The position numbers and the translations under genes were made by a program. This document shows positions 1 through 8,191 of a stretch of 64,000 nt of DNA, piece after piece. The notes beneath the pieces are model-generated. The model was given only the letters and a program-made list of their open reading frames with translations. It was not told the origin of the DNA and did no database searches. The first letter of the stretch is position 1. The number at the start of each line of letters is the position of its first letter. The stretch comes from Acanthopleuribacter pedis (GTDB lineage: Bacteria > Acidobacteriota > Holophagae > Acanthopleuribacterales > Acanthopleuribacteraceae), in NCBI RefSeq assembly GCF_017377855.1, contig NZ_JAFREP010000014.1:124001-188000 (forward strand). The letters run 5' to 3'.

Positions 1-471
1 CTTTTGGTTGAGGGCGTCCACCGGCATCGCGTTGGGTAAGTCGCGTTTGTTGTACTGCAACACCAGAGGGACTTCCTTGATGTTGAGCCGGTTGGCCTGG
101 AGGTTGTGGTGCAGGTTGTTAATGCTCTGCACGTTCTCCTGAATCTTGGCGGGATCGGAGTCGGCGATAAACACCACGCCGTCGGCGCCGCTCAACACAA
201 TCCGACGGGTTGAATCGTAATGGACCTGACCGGGGACGGTATAAATCTGAAGTTTAATGGAATTGCCGTAAACGTAACCGAGGTCCATCGGGAGCAGGTC
301 AAAGAACAGCGTGCGGTCCTCCATGGTGTTGACACTGAAGAGATCGGTGCGCTGGTTGGGCTGCATCATCTCGTGTAACTTTTGGAGGTTGGTGGTTTTG
401 CCGGAGAGGCCTGGGCCGTAAAAAACGATCTTGACCAGAATCTCGTTGTCTTTGGTATTGAATTGAACCAT
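1..471 (-). CDS. mglA: MglA-type small Ras-like GTPase, C-terminus cut by window edge
   Basis: The visible 157 residues are the N-terminal part of an MglA-family GTPase, the switch that sets cell polarity in gliding and twitching motility. A P-loop GPGLSGKTT lies at residues 19-27. The family-typical TVPGQ, in place of the usual DxxG, is at 78-82, and NKRD, the guanine-specificity motif, is at 141-144. The ATG at 469-471 is preceded by AAGG at a good distance. The reading frame stays open to base 1, so roughly 40 residues of the usual ~195 are missing. The partner MglB is not in the window. A PilT/PilU-type ATPase at 17-18 kb fits a twitching role. The family assignment is firm; the cellular role is inferred from the family. 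Confidence 0.93.
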   Translation of the reverse strand, partial: MVQFNTKDNEILVKIVFYGPGLSGKTTNLQKLHEMMQPNQRTDLFSVNTMEDRTLFFDLLPMDLGYVYGNSIKLQIYTVPGQVHYDSTRRIVLSGADGVVFIADSDPAKIQENVQSINNLHHNLQANRLNIKEVPLVLQYNKRDLPNAMPVDALNQK

Positions 472-1140
472 GAGGAACCTTAGCAATGAAGAAGTTGGGC
501 ATCGAGTCGTCGTGAAAAGGAAACAGGGGTGCGATCATGTTTCAGTGTCGCCCTGAAACAAATCAAGGGGCGCGGCCCGATTGATCGAACCTTGGTTCGG
601 CGTCATCCGGGACGGCACGCCTGCACCTAAATGGTTGGAACCGAGACCTAATCCTAACCCGCGTCGTCAAAAAGATAAACGATGAACCTTTGGGTGAAAC
701 GCTTTTCACCGGGGCGCTTATTTCGGCAAACGTGGGTTCAAAGGGGATTTGGCGCTCATTAACCCTTTAATCTGCCAGTCTTTTGTGGGGGAGTCAAGCC
801 TTTAAACCACTTGTGCACAACCGCTTGGAGACCTTGGCTGATCACCCTCCCACCCGAGTCGCCTTCCCCCGTGCAGGCTTCTATTTGGGCGGGCCTTGAC
901 GTGGGCCGGCAGCGGGCGACATGCACTTATTTTTTCCAGGAACATCGGCTCTTTTGGTGATTTTTGGTTTTGGAAAAAGGTGTCTTTGTCGTTATTTCTT
1001 TTTGGCTGCACCCGACAATGCCGATCTTTTCCCGTTGTTGGCCGGGGCGCGCCTTGTTTTCTTTTGATGTCGCCCCTTTTCCCACTTCGGTGGTCCCGCC
1101 CGCTGTTTGGTGAAAACCCTGTGAAACCGCGAATGATCCC
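472..1140. other. Intergenic gap between mglA and DAHP synthase
   Basis: I see no convincing gene here; the open frames lack codon bias and recognisable protein features. A perfect 7-bp inverted repeat (GTTTCAG, 7-base spacer, CTGAAAC) lies at 539-559, about 70 bases upstream of the mglA start. It could be an operator or a small hairpin. Confidence 0.5.
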
Positions 1141-1169
1141 ATGACATCGCCCTTCTTTTTCACTATAAT
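1141..1169 (+). promoter_or_regulatory. Sigma-70-type promoter for DAHP synthase
   Basis: ATGACA (5/6 match to TTGACA) at 1141-1146 is separated by exactly 17 bases from a perfect TATAAT at 1164-1169. Transcription would start near 1176 and leave a leader of about 180 bases before the ATG at 1355. This is one of the best housekeeping promoter matches in the window. Confidence 0.7.
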
Positions 1170-1354
1170 GGCGCCTCAATTTAGGCCGCTCGCAATCGCA
1201 AGCGCGGACCGGTGCGCCGAACACGCCGTGGGGATGGTGTCACTTGGGCTAGGAATACCCGCCGGGACCGCTGATGTTTGTGGGATTGGGTCTATGGTCG
1301 AGGTGGTGTATTGGGGAACCATCGCGGTCGATCAAACACTGAAGAAGGTGATCG

Positions 1355-2704
1355 ATGAGTAACCAATGGCATTTGGATTCTTGGCGCGATTTTCCCGCGG
1401 CACAACAGCCTGAATACCCGGATCTTAAGGAAGTGGAGCAGGTTTTGGCTGAATTGCGACAACAGCCACCTTTGGTTTTTGCCGGGGAGTGCCGCAAGCT
1501 TAAAAAGAAACTGGCCGATGTCGCCGTCGGCAAAGCGTTTTTGTTGCAAGGCGGCGATTGTGCCGAGCAGTTTTCACAGAACCACGCCAAAATTATTCGG
1601 GAAAAATTACGCATTATCCTGCAAATGGCGGTTGTCCTGACCTATGGCTCCTTGAAGCCCGTTGTGAAGGTCGGTCGCATCGCCGGTCAATACGCCAAAC
1701 CTCGCTCCAAACCCATGGAAAGGGTGAACGGCGTGGAAATGGCCTCCTACAAAGGCGATTCCATTAACTCGGTCGAGGCTGATTTCGATGCGCGCGTGCC
1801 CGATCCACAACGCATGTTGCGCGCCTACCACCAATCGGCCTCCACCCTGAACCTATTGCGGGCCTTTACCCACGGTGGTTACGCCGATCTCAACATGGTT
1901 AACGCGTGGAACCTGCAATTTGTGAAAAACAGCCCGCTCGGACAGCATTACGAGGATTTGGCCACCGAAATTCACCGCACGCTGAAGTTTATCGAAGCCT
2001 GCGGCATCGATTCTCGCCGCTTCCCGCAACTGAACCAAGTTGACCTTTACACCTCCCACGAGGGTTTGGTGCTGGGTTTTGAAGCGGCGCTGACCCGCTG
2101 TGATTCCCTCACGCAAAACTGGTACAACGTCGGCGCCCACATGGTGTGGATCGGCGACCGTACCCGCCAACTGGACGGCGCCCACGTGGAGTACTTCCGC
2201 GGCATCAACAACCCCATCGGCATGAAGGTCGGTCCTTCGTGCAGTGCCGACGAATTGATGAAGCTGATCGACGCCCTGAACCCCAACAACGAGGCCGGGC
2301 GCCTGGTCCTGATCACCCGCTTCGGTGCTTCCAAAATTGAGCGCATGCTGCCCAAGCTGATCCGCAAGGTTAAGGAAAACGGGCGCAAGGTGGTCTGGAC
2401 CTGTGACCCCATGCACGGCAACACCTTTAACGCGGATACCGGCCACAAAACGCGCCGGTTCTCCGACATTCTTCAGGAACTCACCTTGTTCTTTAAGCTG
2501 CATCGTGCGGAGGGCACGGTGCCCGGCGGCGTTCACTTCGAACTAACCGGTGACAATGTCACGGAATGTTTGGGCGGCGTTGAAGACCTCAAGGAAGAGC
2601 ATTTGGCCAACGCCTACGAAACAGCTTGTGATCCCCGTTTGAACGCGGCGCAAAGTCTGGAAATGGCGTTTAAAATTGCCGAAATGCTGCGTGAGGATGC
2701 CTAG
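1355..2704 (+). CDS. Class II 3-deoxy-7-phosphoheptulonate (DAHP) synthase
   Basis: This 449-residue enzyme condenses phosphoenolpyruvate with erythrose 4-phosphate, the first committed step of aromatic amino acid synthesis. Class II (plant/mycobacterial type) is shown by length and signatures: GGDCAE at residues 66-71, a WTCDPMHGNT stretch near 348 and a GGVHFELTG stretch near 390. The conserved Cys, His and Glu residues of these motifs supply metal ligands in the family. GAAGAAGG ahead of the ATG is a plausible ribosome-binding site. The gene stands alone after a strong promoter and a long leader. A 22-codon frame (1293-1362) containing adjacent Tyr-Trp codons overlaps its start; whether that matters for regulation is unknown. 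The family call is secure. Confidence 0.95.
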   Translation: MSNQWHLDSWRDFPAAQQPEYPDLKEVEQVLAELRQQPPLVFAGECRKLKKKLADVAVGKAFLLQGGDCAEQFSQNHAKIIREKLRIILQMAVVLTYGSLKPVVKVGRIAGQYAKPRSKPMERVNGVEMASYKGDSINSVEADFDARVPDPQRMLRAYHQSASTLNLLRAFTHGGYADLNMVNAWNLQFVKNSPLGQHYEDLATEIHRTLKFIEACGIDSRRFPQLNQVDLYTSHEGLVLGFEAALTRCDSLTQNWYNVGAHMVWIGDRTRQLDGAHVEYFRGINNPIGMKVGPSCSADELMKLIDALNPNNEAGRLVLITRFGASKIERMLPKLIRKVKENGRKVVWTCDPMHGNTFNADTGHKTRRFSDILQELTLFFKLHRAEGTVPGGVHFELTGDNVTECLGGVEDLKEEHLANAYETACDPRLNAAQSLEMAFKIAEMLREDA

Positions 2705-2727
2705 GGTTTTTTGAAGGGGTCGGTTTC

Positions 2728-2966
2728 CCGGCGGGGTGAATCATCCGTCACGCCTGGGGTGCCGGCCTCACGACCGATTCACCGAACCGGGCGGAAAATG
2801 ATCGTCACGGCACAACCACCGGGCCGGGGTGATCCGGCGGGGTGATTTTTCCGTCGGTCTCGGCCTCACAACCAATTCACCGAACCTGCCGGAAAATGGT
2901 TGTCACGGTACAAGCACCGGGCCGTGATGATCCCGGCGGGGTGGTTTTTCCGTCACGCCTGGGGTG
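2728..2966. repeat. ~100-bp imperfect direct repeats (about 2.5 copies)
   Basis: Units begin at 2728, 2834 and 2933, each with CCGGCGGGGTG. They share a TCACCGAACC...GGAAAATG block and a GTCACGG...CACCGGGCCG block. The third copy is cut off by the dispersed element that starts near 2967. Function unknown. Confidence 0.7.
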
Positions 2967-3153
2967 TCGGCCCCTACAGGGCCTTCCCATTCGTGAACCC
3001 CATAGACCCAGGGTGCGACCATTTTCAATGGTCGTACCCGGGGCTAACCTATTGCATCCCTTCAGGATGCGTCCAGTGTGGCCAGGCTGCGCCCGGCGTT
3101 TATTCGAAGAATGGTCCTTGGATGGGGTGGTGCGACCCGCTTCGGGGTTCGCC
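2967..3153 (+). repeat. Dispersed element family B, copy 1
   Basis: About 190 bp, closely similar to 40753-40947. It carries a 13-bp stem with a three-base loop (GGGTGCGACCATT / TTC / AATGGTCGTACCC, one G-T wobble). Downstream is a second hairpin, GCATCC-cttca-GGATGC, which becomes GCCCCC-ctcca-GGGGGC in the other copy. The compensatory change suggests selection on folded DNA or RNA rather than on protein. Not recognised as a named family. Confidence 0.75.
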
Positions 3154-3154
3154 G

Positions 3155-3492
3155 AATCGGTAGGCAGCCCCGCATGGGTTTGCCGGAATGGTATTCAACC
3201 CCGCGTGGGTGGGTCGGAACGGTAGGCAGCCCCGCATGGGTTTGCCGGAATGGTATTCAACCCCGCGTGGGTGTGTCGGAACGGTAGGCAGCCCCGCATG
3301 GGTTTGCCGGAACGGTACGCGGCCCCGTATGGGTTTGCCGGAACGGTACGCGGCCCCGTATGGGTTTGCCGGAACGGTACGCGGCCCCGCGTGGGTTTGC
3401 CGGAATGGTATGTAGCCCCGCGTGGGAGTGTCGGAACGGTACGCGGCCCCGTATGGGTTCGCTGGAATGGTATTCAACCTTGCGTGTGCCGC
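3155..3492. repeat. 31-bp tandem repeat array, 11 units
   Basis: Units start at 3155, 3187, 3218, 3249, 3280, 3311, 3342, 3373, 3404, 3435 and 3466. Each follows the pattern AAYGGTAnnc...CCCCGyrTGGG...GyCGG. The period is 31 bp except for the first unit, and two sequence variants partly alternate. 31 is not a multiple of three, so the array is not a coding repeat. It is close to three turns of B-form DNA. Confidence 0.9.
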
Positions 3493-3629
3493 GGATCGGC
3501 GCGGGCTTGTTTGGATACCGGCCCAATCACCGAGCTGTTTTTTCCGCCTTCCTTGTGTAGCCGGCGGGGCGGGTTTGGTTGATAATGGAAGCACCCAACT
3601 GACATTGAATTGGGTGAGAGGGGGGACCT

Positions 3630-4604
3630 GTGTCCATTAAACAGGATCTGTTGGACCGTGCGGCTAAAGTAAACAAACGCATTGCGTTACCGGAAGGGGA
3701 AGATCCGCGCGTGATTGCCGCGGCGGTGGCCATGATTAAAGCCGGCACCGCGCGACCCCTGCTGTTGGGTGACGCCTTTGTGGTTGAACAACGTTGTGCC
3801 GAACTGGGGTTTTCCGGCTTCGATTTAGACGTTTTGGCGCCTGATCACGATGCCGACCGTTACGTGCCCGAGTTGATGGAGATCCGCAAGAAAAAAGGGT
3901 TGACCCGCGAACAGGCGACAACCCTGGCCGCCGACCCCTTGTTTAAGGCGGCGCTGATGGTGCGTGCCGGCGAGGTTGATACCTTTGTCGGTGGCGCCGT
4001 GCGCACCACCGCCGACACCGTGCGCGCCGCCATCCAGTGTATCGGGCCGCGCGAACGCACGGTTTCCAGCTTCTTTTACATGATCATGCCGCCTGGTGAT
4101 CGCGCCCTGTTGTACGCCGATTGCGGCGTGATTCCTTTTCCCAACGCCGAGCAGTTGGCCGAAATCGCCACCGCCTCGGCGCGCAGTTGGCGCCAACTCA
4201 ACGGCACCGAGCCACGCGTGGCCATGCTCTCGTTTTCCACCTACGGCAGTGCCAAACACGAATCCATCGACGTGATTCGCGAGGCCTTGGCGATTGCGCG
4301 GGAACGCGAACCCGAACTGAAAATCGACGGCGAGTTGCAGGTCGATGCCGCTTTGGTTCCCGAGATTGCCGCCCGCAAGGCGCCCGACTCCAGCGTGGAG
4401 GGGCGCGCCAACGTGCTTATTTTCCCCAACTTGCACGCGGGGAACATTGCCTACAAGCTCACCGAACGTCTGGCCGGCGCCACCGCCCTGGGACCTTTGC
4501 TGCAGGGTCTGAAATTGCCGGTCAACGATCTCTCCCGTGGCTGTACCGCCGAGGATATCCAGTTGGTAGCCGCCGTTTCGGCCATTCAGAGCGCGGATTC
4601 GTGA
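3630..4604 (+). CDS. pta: Phosphate acetyltransferase
   Basis: The 324-residue product matches the catalytic PTA_PTB domain of phosphotransacetylase, which interconverts acetyl-CoA and acetyl phosphate. It is the short form without the N-terminal DRTGG/P-loop region of long Pta enzymes. Visible signatures are the N-terminal IALPEGEDPR, the substrate-region SFSTYGSAKHES near residue 200, and the C-terminal NLHAGNIAYKL and LSRGCTAEDI stretches. The start is GTG, preceded by GAGAGGGGGGA. No acetate kinase gene is visible in the window. The stop codon overlaps the GTG of the following DNA glycosylase, so the two are probably co-transcribed. Confidence 0.93.
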   Translation: MSIKQDLLDRAAKVNKRIALPEGEDPRVIAAAVAMIKAGTARPLLLGDAFVVEQRCAELGFSGFDLDVLAPDHDADRYVPELMEIRKKKGLTREQATTLAADPLFKAALMVRAGEVDTFVGGAVRTTADTVRAAIQCIGPRERTVSSFFYMIMPPGDRALLYADCGVIPFPNAEQLAEIATASARSWRQLNGTEPRVAMLSFSTYGSAKHESIDVIREALAIAREREPELKIDGELQVDAALVPEIAARKAPDSSVEGRANVLIFPNLHAGNIAYKLTERLAGATALGPLLQGLKLPVNDLSRGCTAEDIQLVAAVSAIQSADS

Positions 4605-5185
4605 ACCGACTGCCCCGCGAGTGGTACGCGCGCGACACCCTCACCGTGGCGCGCGCGTTGCTGGGCCGGGTGCTGGTGCATCAAAACGATCAGGGGGTTC
4701 GGGTCGGCGGGCGCATTGTCGAAACCGAGGCCTACCACCAGGACGGGGATGAGGCCGCCCACAGTTTTGGCGGCCAAACCGCGCGCAACGCGGTGATGTT
4801 CGGCCCGCCCGGCTTCCTCTACGTCTATTTCATTTACGGCATGCACCACTGCCTTAACGTGGTAACTGAGGTCGAAGGGGTTGGCGCGGCGGTCCTTATT
4901 CGCGGCTTGGAACCTCTGGAAGGTGAAAACCTGATGCAGCAACGGCGCGGTCCCAAAATCACCCGGCGCCAACTCACCAACGGGCCCGCCAAGTTGTGTG
5001 CCGCCTTGGGCGTGGCCCGCGAGCACGACGGCAGTGACCTCACCGGCACCGCCCTGTTCATCGAAGAGGGCACGGCGGTTGCCGATACCGAGGTGGTTAC
5101 CGCGACCCGCATCGGCATCAGCAAAAGCGCCGATTTCCCCTGGCGGTTCTATATCAAAGGCAACGACTGGGTTTCCAAGCGGTAA
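4601..5185 (+). CDS. 3-methyladenine DNA glycosylase (AAG/MPG family)
   Basis: The 194-residue protein excises alkylated purines to start base-excision repair. The family core is clear: GRIVETEAYHQDGDEAAHS at residues 37-55, with the predicted catalytic Glu43. Tyr45 and His54 have the same spacing as human AAG Glu125, Tyr127 and His136. FGPPGFLYVYFIYGMHHCLN follows. The frame is open upstream, but the GTG at 4601 gives the family-like N-terminus and a 4-base overlap with the pta stop. That suggests translational coupling. The gene ends 20 bases from the convergent TonB receptor gene. Confidence 0.93.
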   Translation: MNRLPREWYARDTLTVARALLGRVLVHQNDQGVRVGGRIVETEAYHQDGDEAAHSFGGQTARNAVMFGPPGFLYVYFIYGMHHCLNVVTEVEGVGAAVLIRGLEPLEGENLMQQRRGPKITRRQLTNGPAKLCAALGVAREHDGSDLTGTALFIEEGTAVADTEVVTATRIGISKSADFPWRFYIKGNDWVSKR

Positions 5186-5205
5186 GCTTTGACGGACGGT
5201 GCTGT

Positions 5206-7908
5206 TTAAAAAAGGTAGCTGAGTCGGGTATAAAACGAACCGCCGTTGAAACCGAAGGGGGCGGTGCGTCGCGGGTACACGAAAATCCCGTTAAACGACA
5301 GCCCGGGATTGTTTTCATCCGGGTAGGTATCGAACAGGTTGTTGGCGCCGAGGGACCAAGTCAGGTGGTGCCCGAAGCGAAGGCTTAAATCTAAGTCGAC
5401 CAGGGTTTTTGCGCCGAAAACTTGGTCGCGAGACGGGTCGGCGGCCGACTCCACGGTTTTCACGCTGCCGAAGCGGTTGGCGCGCGCCGTGATCGTTAGC
5501 TGTTTCACTTCATAGGCCGCGGTGAGGCTGATTTGGCTGCGTGGCTGGGCCGTTTCAATGCGTTCCCGTTCGATGCGGTTAAACAGGGTGGAACCAAAAC
5601 CTTCGAGCTCAGCCGGTGTTTGGGGTTCGCCCACCACTTGGGTATCGTTCCAATTCGCCGCGGCGGTTAGCCGCAGTCGTTTTTCTTCGCCCAGGTCGAA
5701 CCCGTAAGCGATCACCAGGTCGCCGCCTTGCGTTTCGGTGTCGACCGCGTTGGTGAAGAATTGAGCCGCGCTGACGTCGAAGGGTTCGAGGAGGGCCGCG
5801 ATTTGCGGATCGGCCGAGGCCTGGAATTGACCGGAAATCACAATGCGGTCGTCGATATCGATTTGGTACATATCGGCGGTGATGGATAGGTTGCGGCTCG
5901 GTTTCCAGGTGAATCCCGCGCTCAGGTTCACCGAGGTTTCTTCTTTCAACTCGGGGATGCCGAATGCTTGGGTGACCGGGTCGTTGTTGCGGAAGGTGCC
6001 GACTTCAAAGGGAACCAGCTCGTTGCTGACCTCGTCGGTGACGAACTGGGTCGAGGTGTTGTTGAAGAAGGATTGATGGAGGGAGGGCGCGCGAAACCCG
6101 GTGCTCGCGGAGGTTCGGAACGCAAGATTTTTGTGGGCACTGTAGCGGAACGCCAGCTTGCCGCTGAAGTTGTTGCCGAAATCGCTGTAATCCTCAAAAC
6201 GGCCCGCGAGGGAGACCAGCAGGGGTTCGCTGAGGTTGGTTTCCAGCTCGCCGTAAACCGCGATGTTGTCGCGGTCCGCGTCGACCTCGTTGCCGGGCCG
6301 GAAGCCGGGGAAAACCTGAATACCGGGTGCCGCGCGACCGCCGGCTTGGTTGGGGACGCCGCCGTCGATCCAGGAGGCTGTCTCACCGGCGCCGATTTGG
6401 TAACTGTCCTCGCGCCATTCAAAGCCAAAGGCCAGGTTGACCGGGCGCCCGAAATCGACCGTGCCGAAGAGGTCCGCGCCCAGGGTGGTTTGGTTGAATT
6501 CCAGGCTGCCGGCGAAGGCCTCGGTTGGGCTTGCCGCGCCCAGCGAAACGTTGACCGAGTTGTTGATGTCGAAGTCGAAGCTGTTGCCGCCGGTGGTGGC
6601 GCTGATGTCGAGGACCCAGTTGTTGATCAGCGTTTTGTAGCCGATGGAAAGGGACTGATCGTCGACGGTGGTGTTGATGAGCGGCAAAAAACCGTCGGGG
6701 TAGATCTCGGGTACATTGCGGTTATCCAGGGCGCGGCGGTAGAAACCGCCCGATTCGCCCTCGCGTTCGGTGATCCCGCCGAACAGGTAGATCTCGCTGT
6801 CGATGCCGATGGGAAAGGAGGCATTCACAAACAGGCCGAGGTTTTCGGAATCGGCGTCGCCGTAGCGGTGGTTCAAGCGGTCAAAGCTTTGCTCGCGCGG
6901 GTCGGGGCTTCCGTCGGGAAGGGCCGGGTACTGCGGCCGCGGGTCGAGACCGGCGCGGTTGGTGGCGGCGCGGTCGCGGAACTCGCCGGTCAGGTTGAGG
7001 AACCCGCGTTCGCCGATGCGCCAGCCGTGGTTGACACTGCCGGTGAGGGTTTCGCCGTCTTCCTCATAGGTTTGCCCCGCGTTGATGTCGAAGCTGGTAC
7101 CGATGTCGTTTTTGAGGATGAGGTTGATCACACCCGCGATGGCGTCGGAACCGTATTGGGCGGAGGCACCGTCGCGCAGGATTTCAATGCGTTCGATGGC
7201 GGCGCCGGGAATCGCGTTGAGGTCGACACCGGCGGTGCCGCGGCCGACCGAGCCGTTGACGTGAACCAGGGCGCCGGCGTGGCGGCGTTTGCCGTTGACC
7301 AGCACGAGGGTTTGGTCGGGGCCGAGCCCGCGCAGGGTCGAAGGGCGTACGATATCGGTGCCGTCGCTGATGGTGGAGGTGGAAAAGTTAAACGAGGGGG
7401 CCAGGAATTGCAGCATGCGGCTGGTTTCCACCATGCCGGTTGCCTTGAGTTCTTCCGCGTGCATGACATCAACCGGGACCGGCGTTTCGAGGGCGGTCCG
7501 GGCCGCGCGCGAACCGAGCACCACCAGTTCCTCGCCAAAGTTGGCCAGTGACGCGATCATGTGCACATCGAGTTCGCGGGTCCCGCCGGCGGCGATGTCG
7601 GTGTTGAGGTAGGTGGTTTCAAAGTCGGGGTGGGAAACCATCAGTTGGTAGGTGCCGCCTTTAAGACGCAGGCTAAAGGAACCGTTGCGATCCGAGACCA
7701 CGATTTTCTGATTGTTGATGACCACGATGTTGGCGCCGCTCACCGCGTTTTTGGTGTTGGCATCGCGCACCATGCCTTTCAGGAGTCCGCTTGCACCGTC
7801 TTGGGCGAATCCGTGAGCCGGTGCGAGCAGTAAAAGCGCCGGCAGGAGTCGCCACACCGCGCCAAAGATGCGATGCGTGAGATGGGACAAAGGCTGGGGT
7901 TGATGCAT
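5206..7908 (-). CDS. TonB-dependent receptor with carboxypeptidase-regulatory-like N-terminal domain
   Basis: A 900-residue outer-membrane receptor. A signal peptide covers about residues 1-35 (hydrophobic LLPALLLLAPAHG). A carboxypeptidase-D-regulatory-like beta-sandwich follows at about 43-110. The plug domain includes LRGLGPDQTLVLVNGKRR and the IERIEILRDGASAQYGSDA signature, and the rest is a beta-barrel. The C-terminus ends in aromatic-rich RLSYLF, as expected for BAM-assembled barrels. The ATG has AGGAG eight bases upstream. Such receptors import siderophores, cobalamin, glycans or peptides. The substrate cannot be told here, as no neighbouring uptake or degradation genes are present. 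Confidence 0.93.
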   Translation of the reverse strand: MHQPQPLSHLTHRIFGAVWRLLPALLLLAPAHGFAQDGASGLLKGMVRDANTKNAVSGANIVVINNQKIVVSDRNGSFSLRLKGGTYQLMVSHPDFETTYLNTDIAAGGTRELDVHMIASLANFGEELVVLGSRAARTALETPVPVDVMHAEELKATGMVETSRMLQFLAPSFNFSTSTISDGTDIVRPSTLRGLGPDQTLVLVNGKRRHAGALVHVNGSVGRGTAGVDLNAIPGAAIERIEILRDGASAQYGSDAIAGVINLILKNDIGTSFDINAGQTYEEDGETLTGSVNHGWRIGERGFLNLTGEFRDRAATNRAGLDPRPQYPALPDGSPDPREQSFDRLNHRYGDADSENLGLFVNASFPIGIDSEIYLFGGITEREGESGGFYRRALDNRNVPEIYPDGFLPLINTTVDDQSLSIGYKTLINNWVLDISATTGGNSFDFDINNSVNVSLGAASPTEAFAGSLEFNQTTLGADLFGTVDFGRPVNLAFGFEWREDSYQIGAGETASWIDGGVPNQAGGRAAPGIQVFPGFRPGNEVDADRDNIAVYGELETNLSEPLLVSLAGRFEDYSDFGNNFSGKLAFRYSAHKNLAFRTSASTGFRAPSLHQSFFNNTSTQFVTDEVSNELVPFEVGTFRNNDPVTQAFGIPELKEETSVNLSAGFTWKPSRNLSITADMYQIDIDDRIVISGQFQASADPQIAALLEPFDVSAAQFFTNAVDTETQGGDLVIAYGFDLGEEKRLRLTAAANWNDTQVVGEPQTPAELEGFGSTLFNRIERERIETAQPRSQISLTAAYEVKQLTITARANRFGSVKTVESAADPSRDQVFGAKTLVDLDLSLRFGHHLTWSLGANNLFDTYPDENNPGLSFNGIFVYPRRTAPFGFNGGSFYTRLSYLF

Positions 7909-8191
7909 GATTGGAACTCCTCTCGCGGGGCGTGGCGGCTCGGGGTGGCCTGTGTGATTGGGTGGGATTCGCGCGGTGCGGCAAAAGCCACGAAAAAAGA
8001 CCCCGTTTTAAACGGCCGGGCCTTCACTTAAGCAAGGTTTTTGAGGGGTTAGGTCGTGAATACCGGGCATCTTAACACAGGCGCCGAAGAAACCCTTTTG
8101 GATTGTCACCCATCGAGGATATGCCAAGGTGGTCGGGGGCGAGGAGATTCGCCCGGAACCATGTCAATACCGAGGAGCGTCACAACCCGGC

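Larger units (their letters stand above)
2705..3629. other. Repeat-rich intergenic region
   Basis: I see no gene in this 925-base gap. It holds three kinds of repeat in succession: about 2.5 imperfect ~100-bp direct repeats (2728-2966), one copy of a ~190-bp dispersed element (2967-3153) and an array of 31-bp tandem repeats (3155-3492). The apparent open frames on both strands are by-products of the repeats. Confidence 0.7.

Noticed and set aside
802..1224. Open frames on both strands between mglA and the DAHP synthase gene
   Set aside because: The translations are low-quality, arginine-rich and mutually overlapping, with no ribosome-binding sites; one runs across the clear promoter at 1141-1169.
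3100..3594. Repeat-protein frames across the 31-bp array
   Set aside because: A 31-bp period changes frame at each unit, so the translations cycle through three frames; no protein repeat is conserved.
4121..4600. N-terminal extension of the DNA glycosylase
   Set aside because: The extension is an out-of-frame read of pta, arginine-rich and unlike any glycosylase; the GTG at 4601 gives the proper N-terminus.
5968..7551. A 527-residue frame antisense to the TonB receptor
   Set aside because: It is Gly/Val/Ala-rich in the way expected from the reverse strand of a high-GC gene, and the receptor on the other strand is unmistakable.
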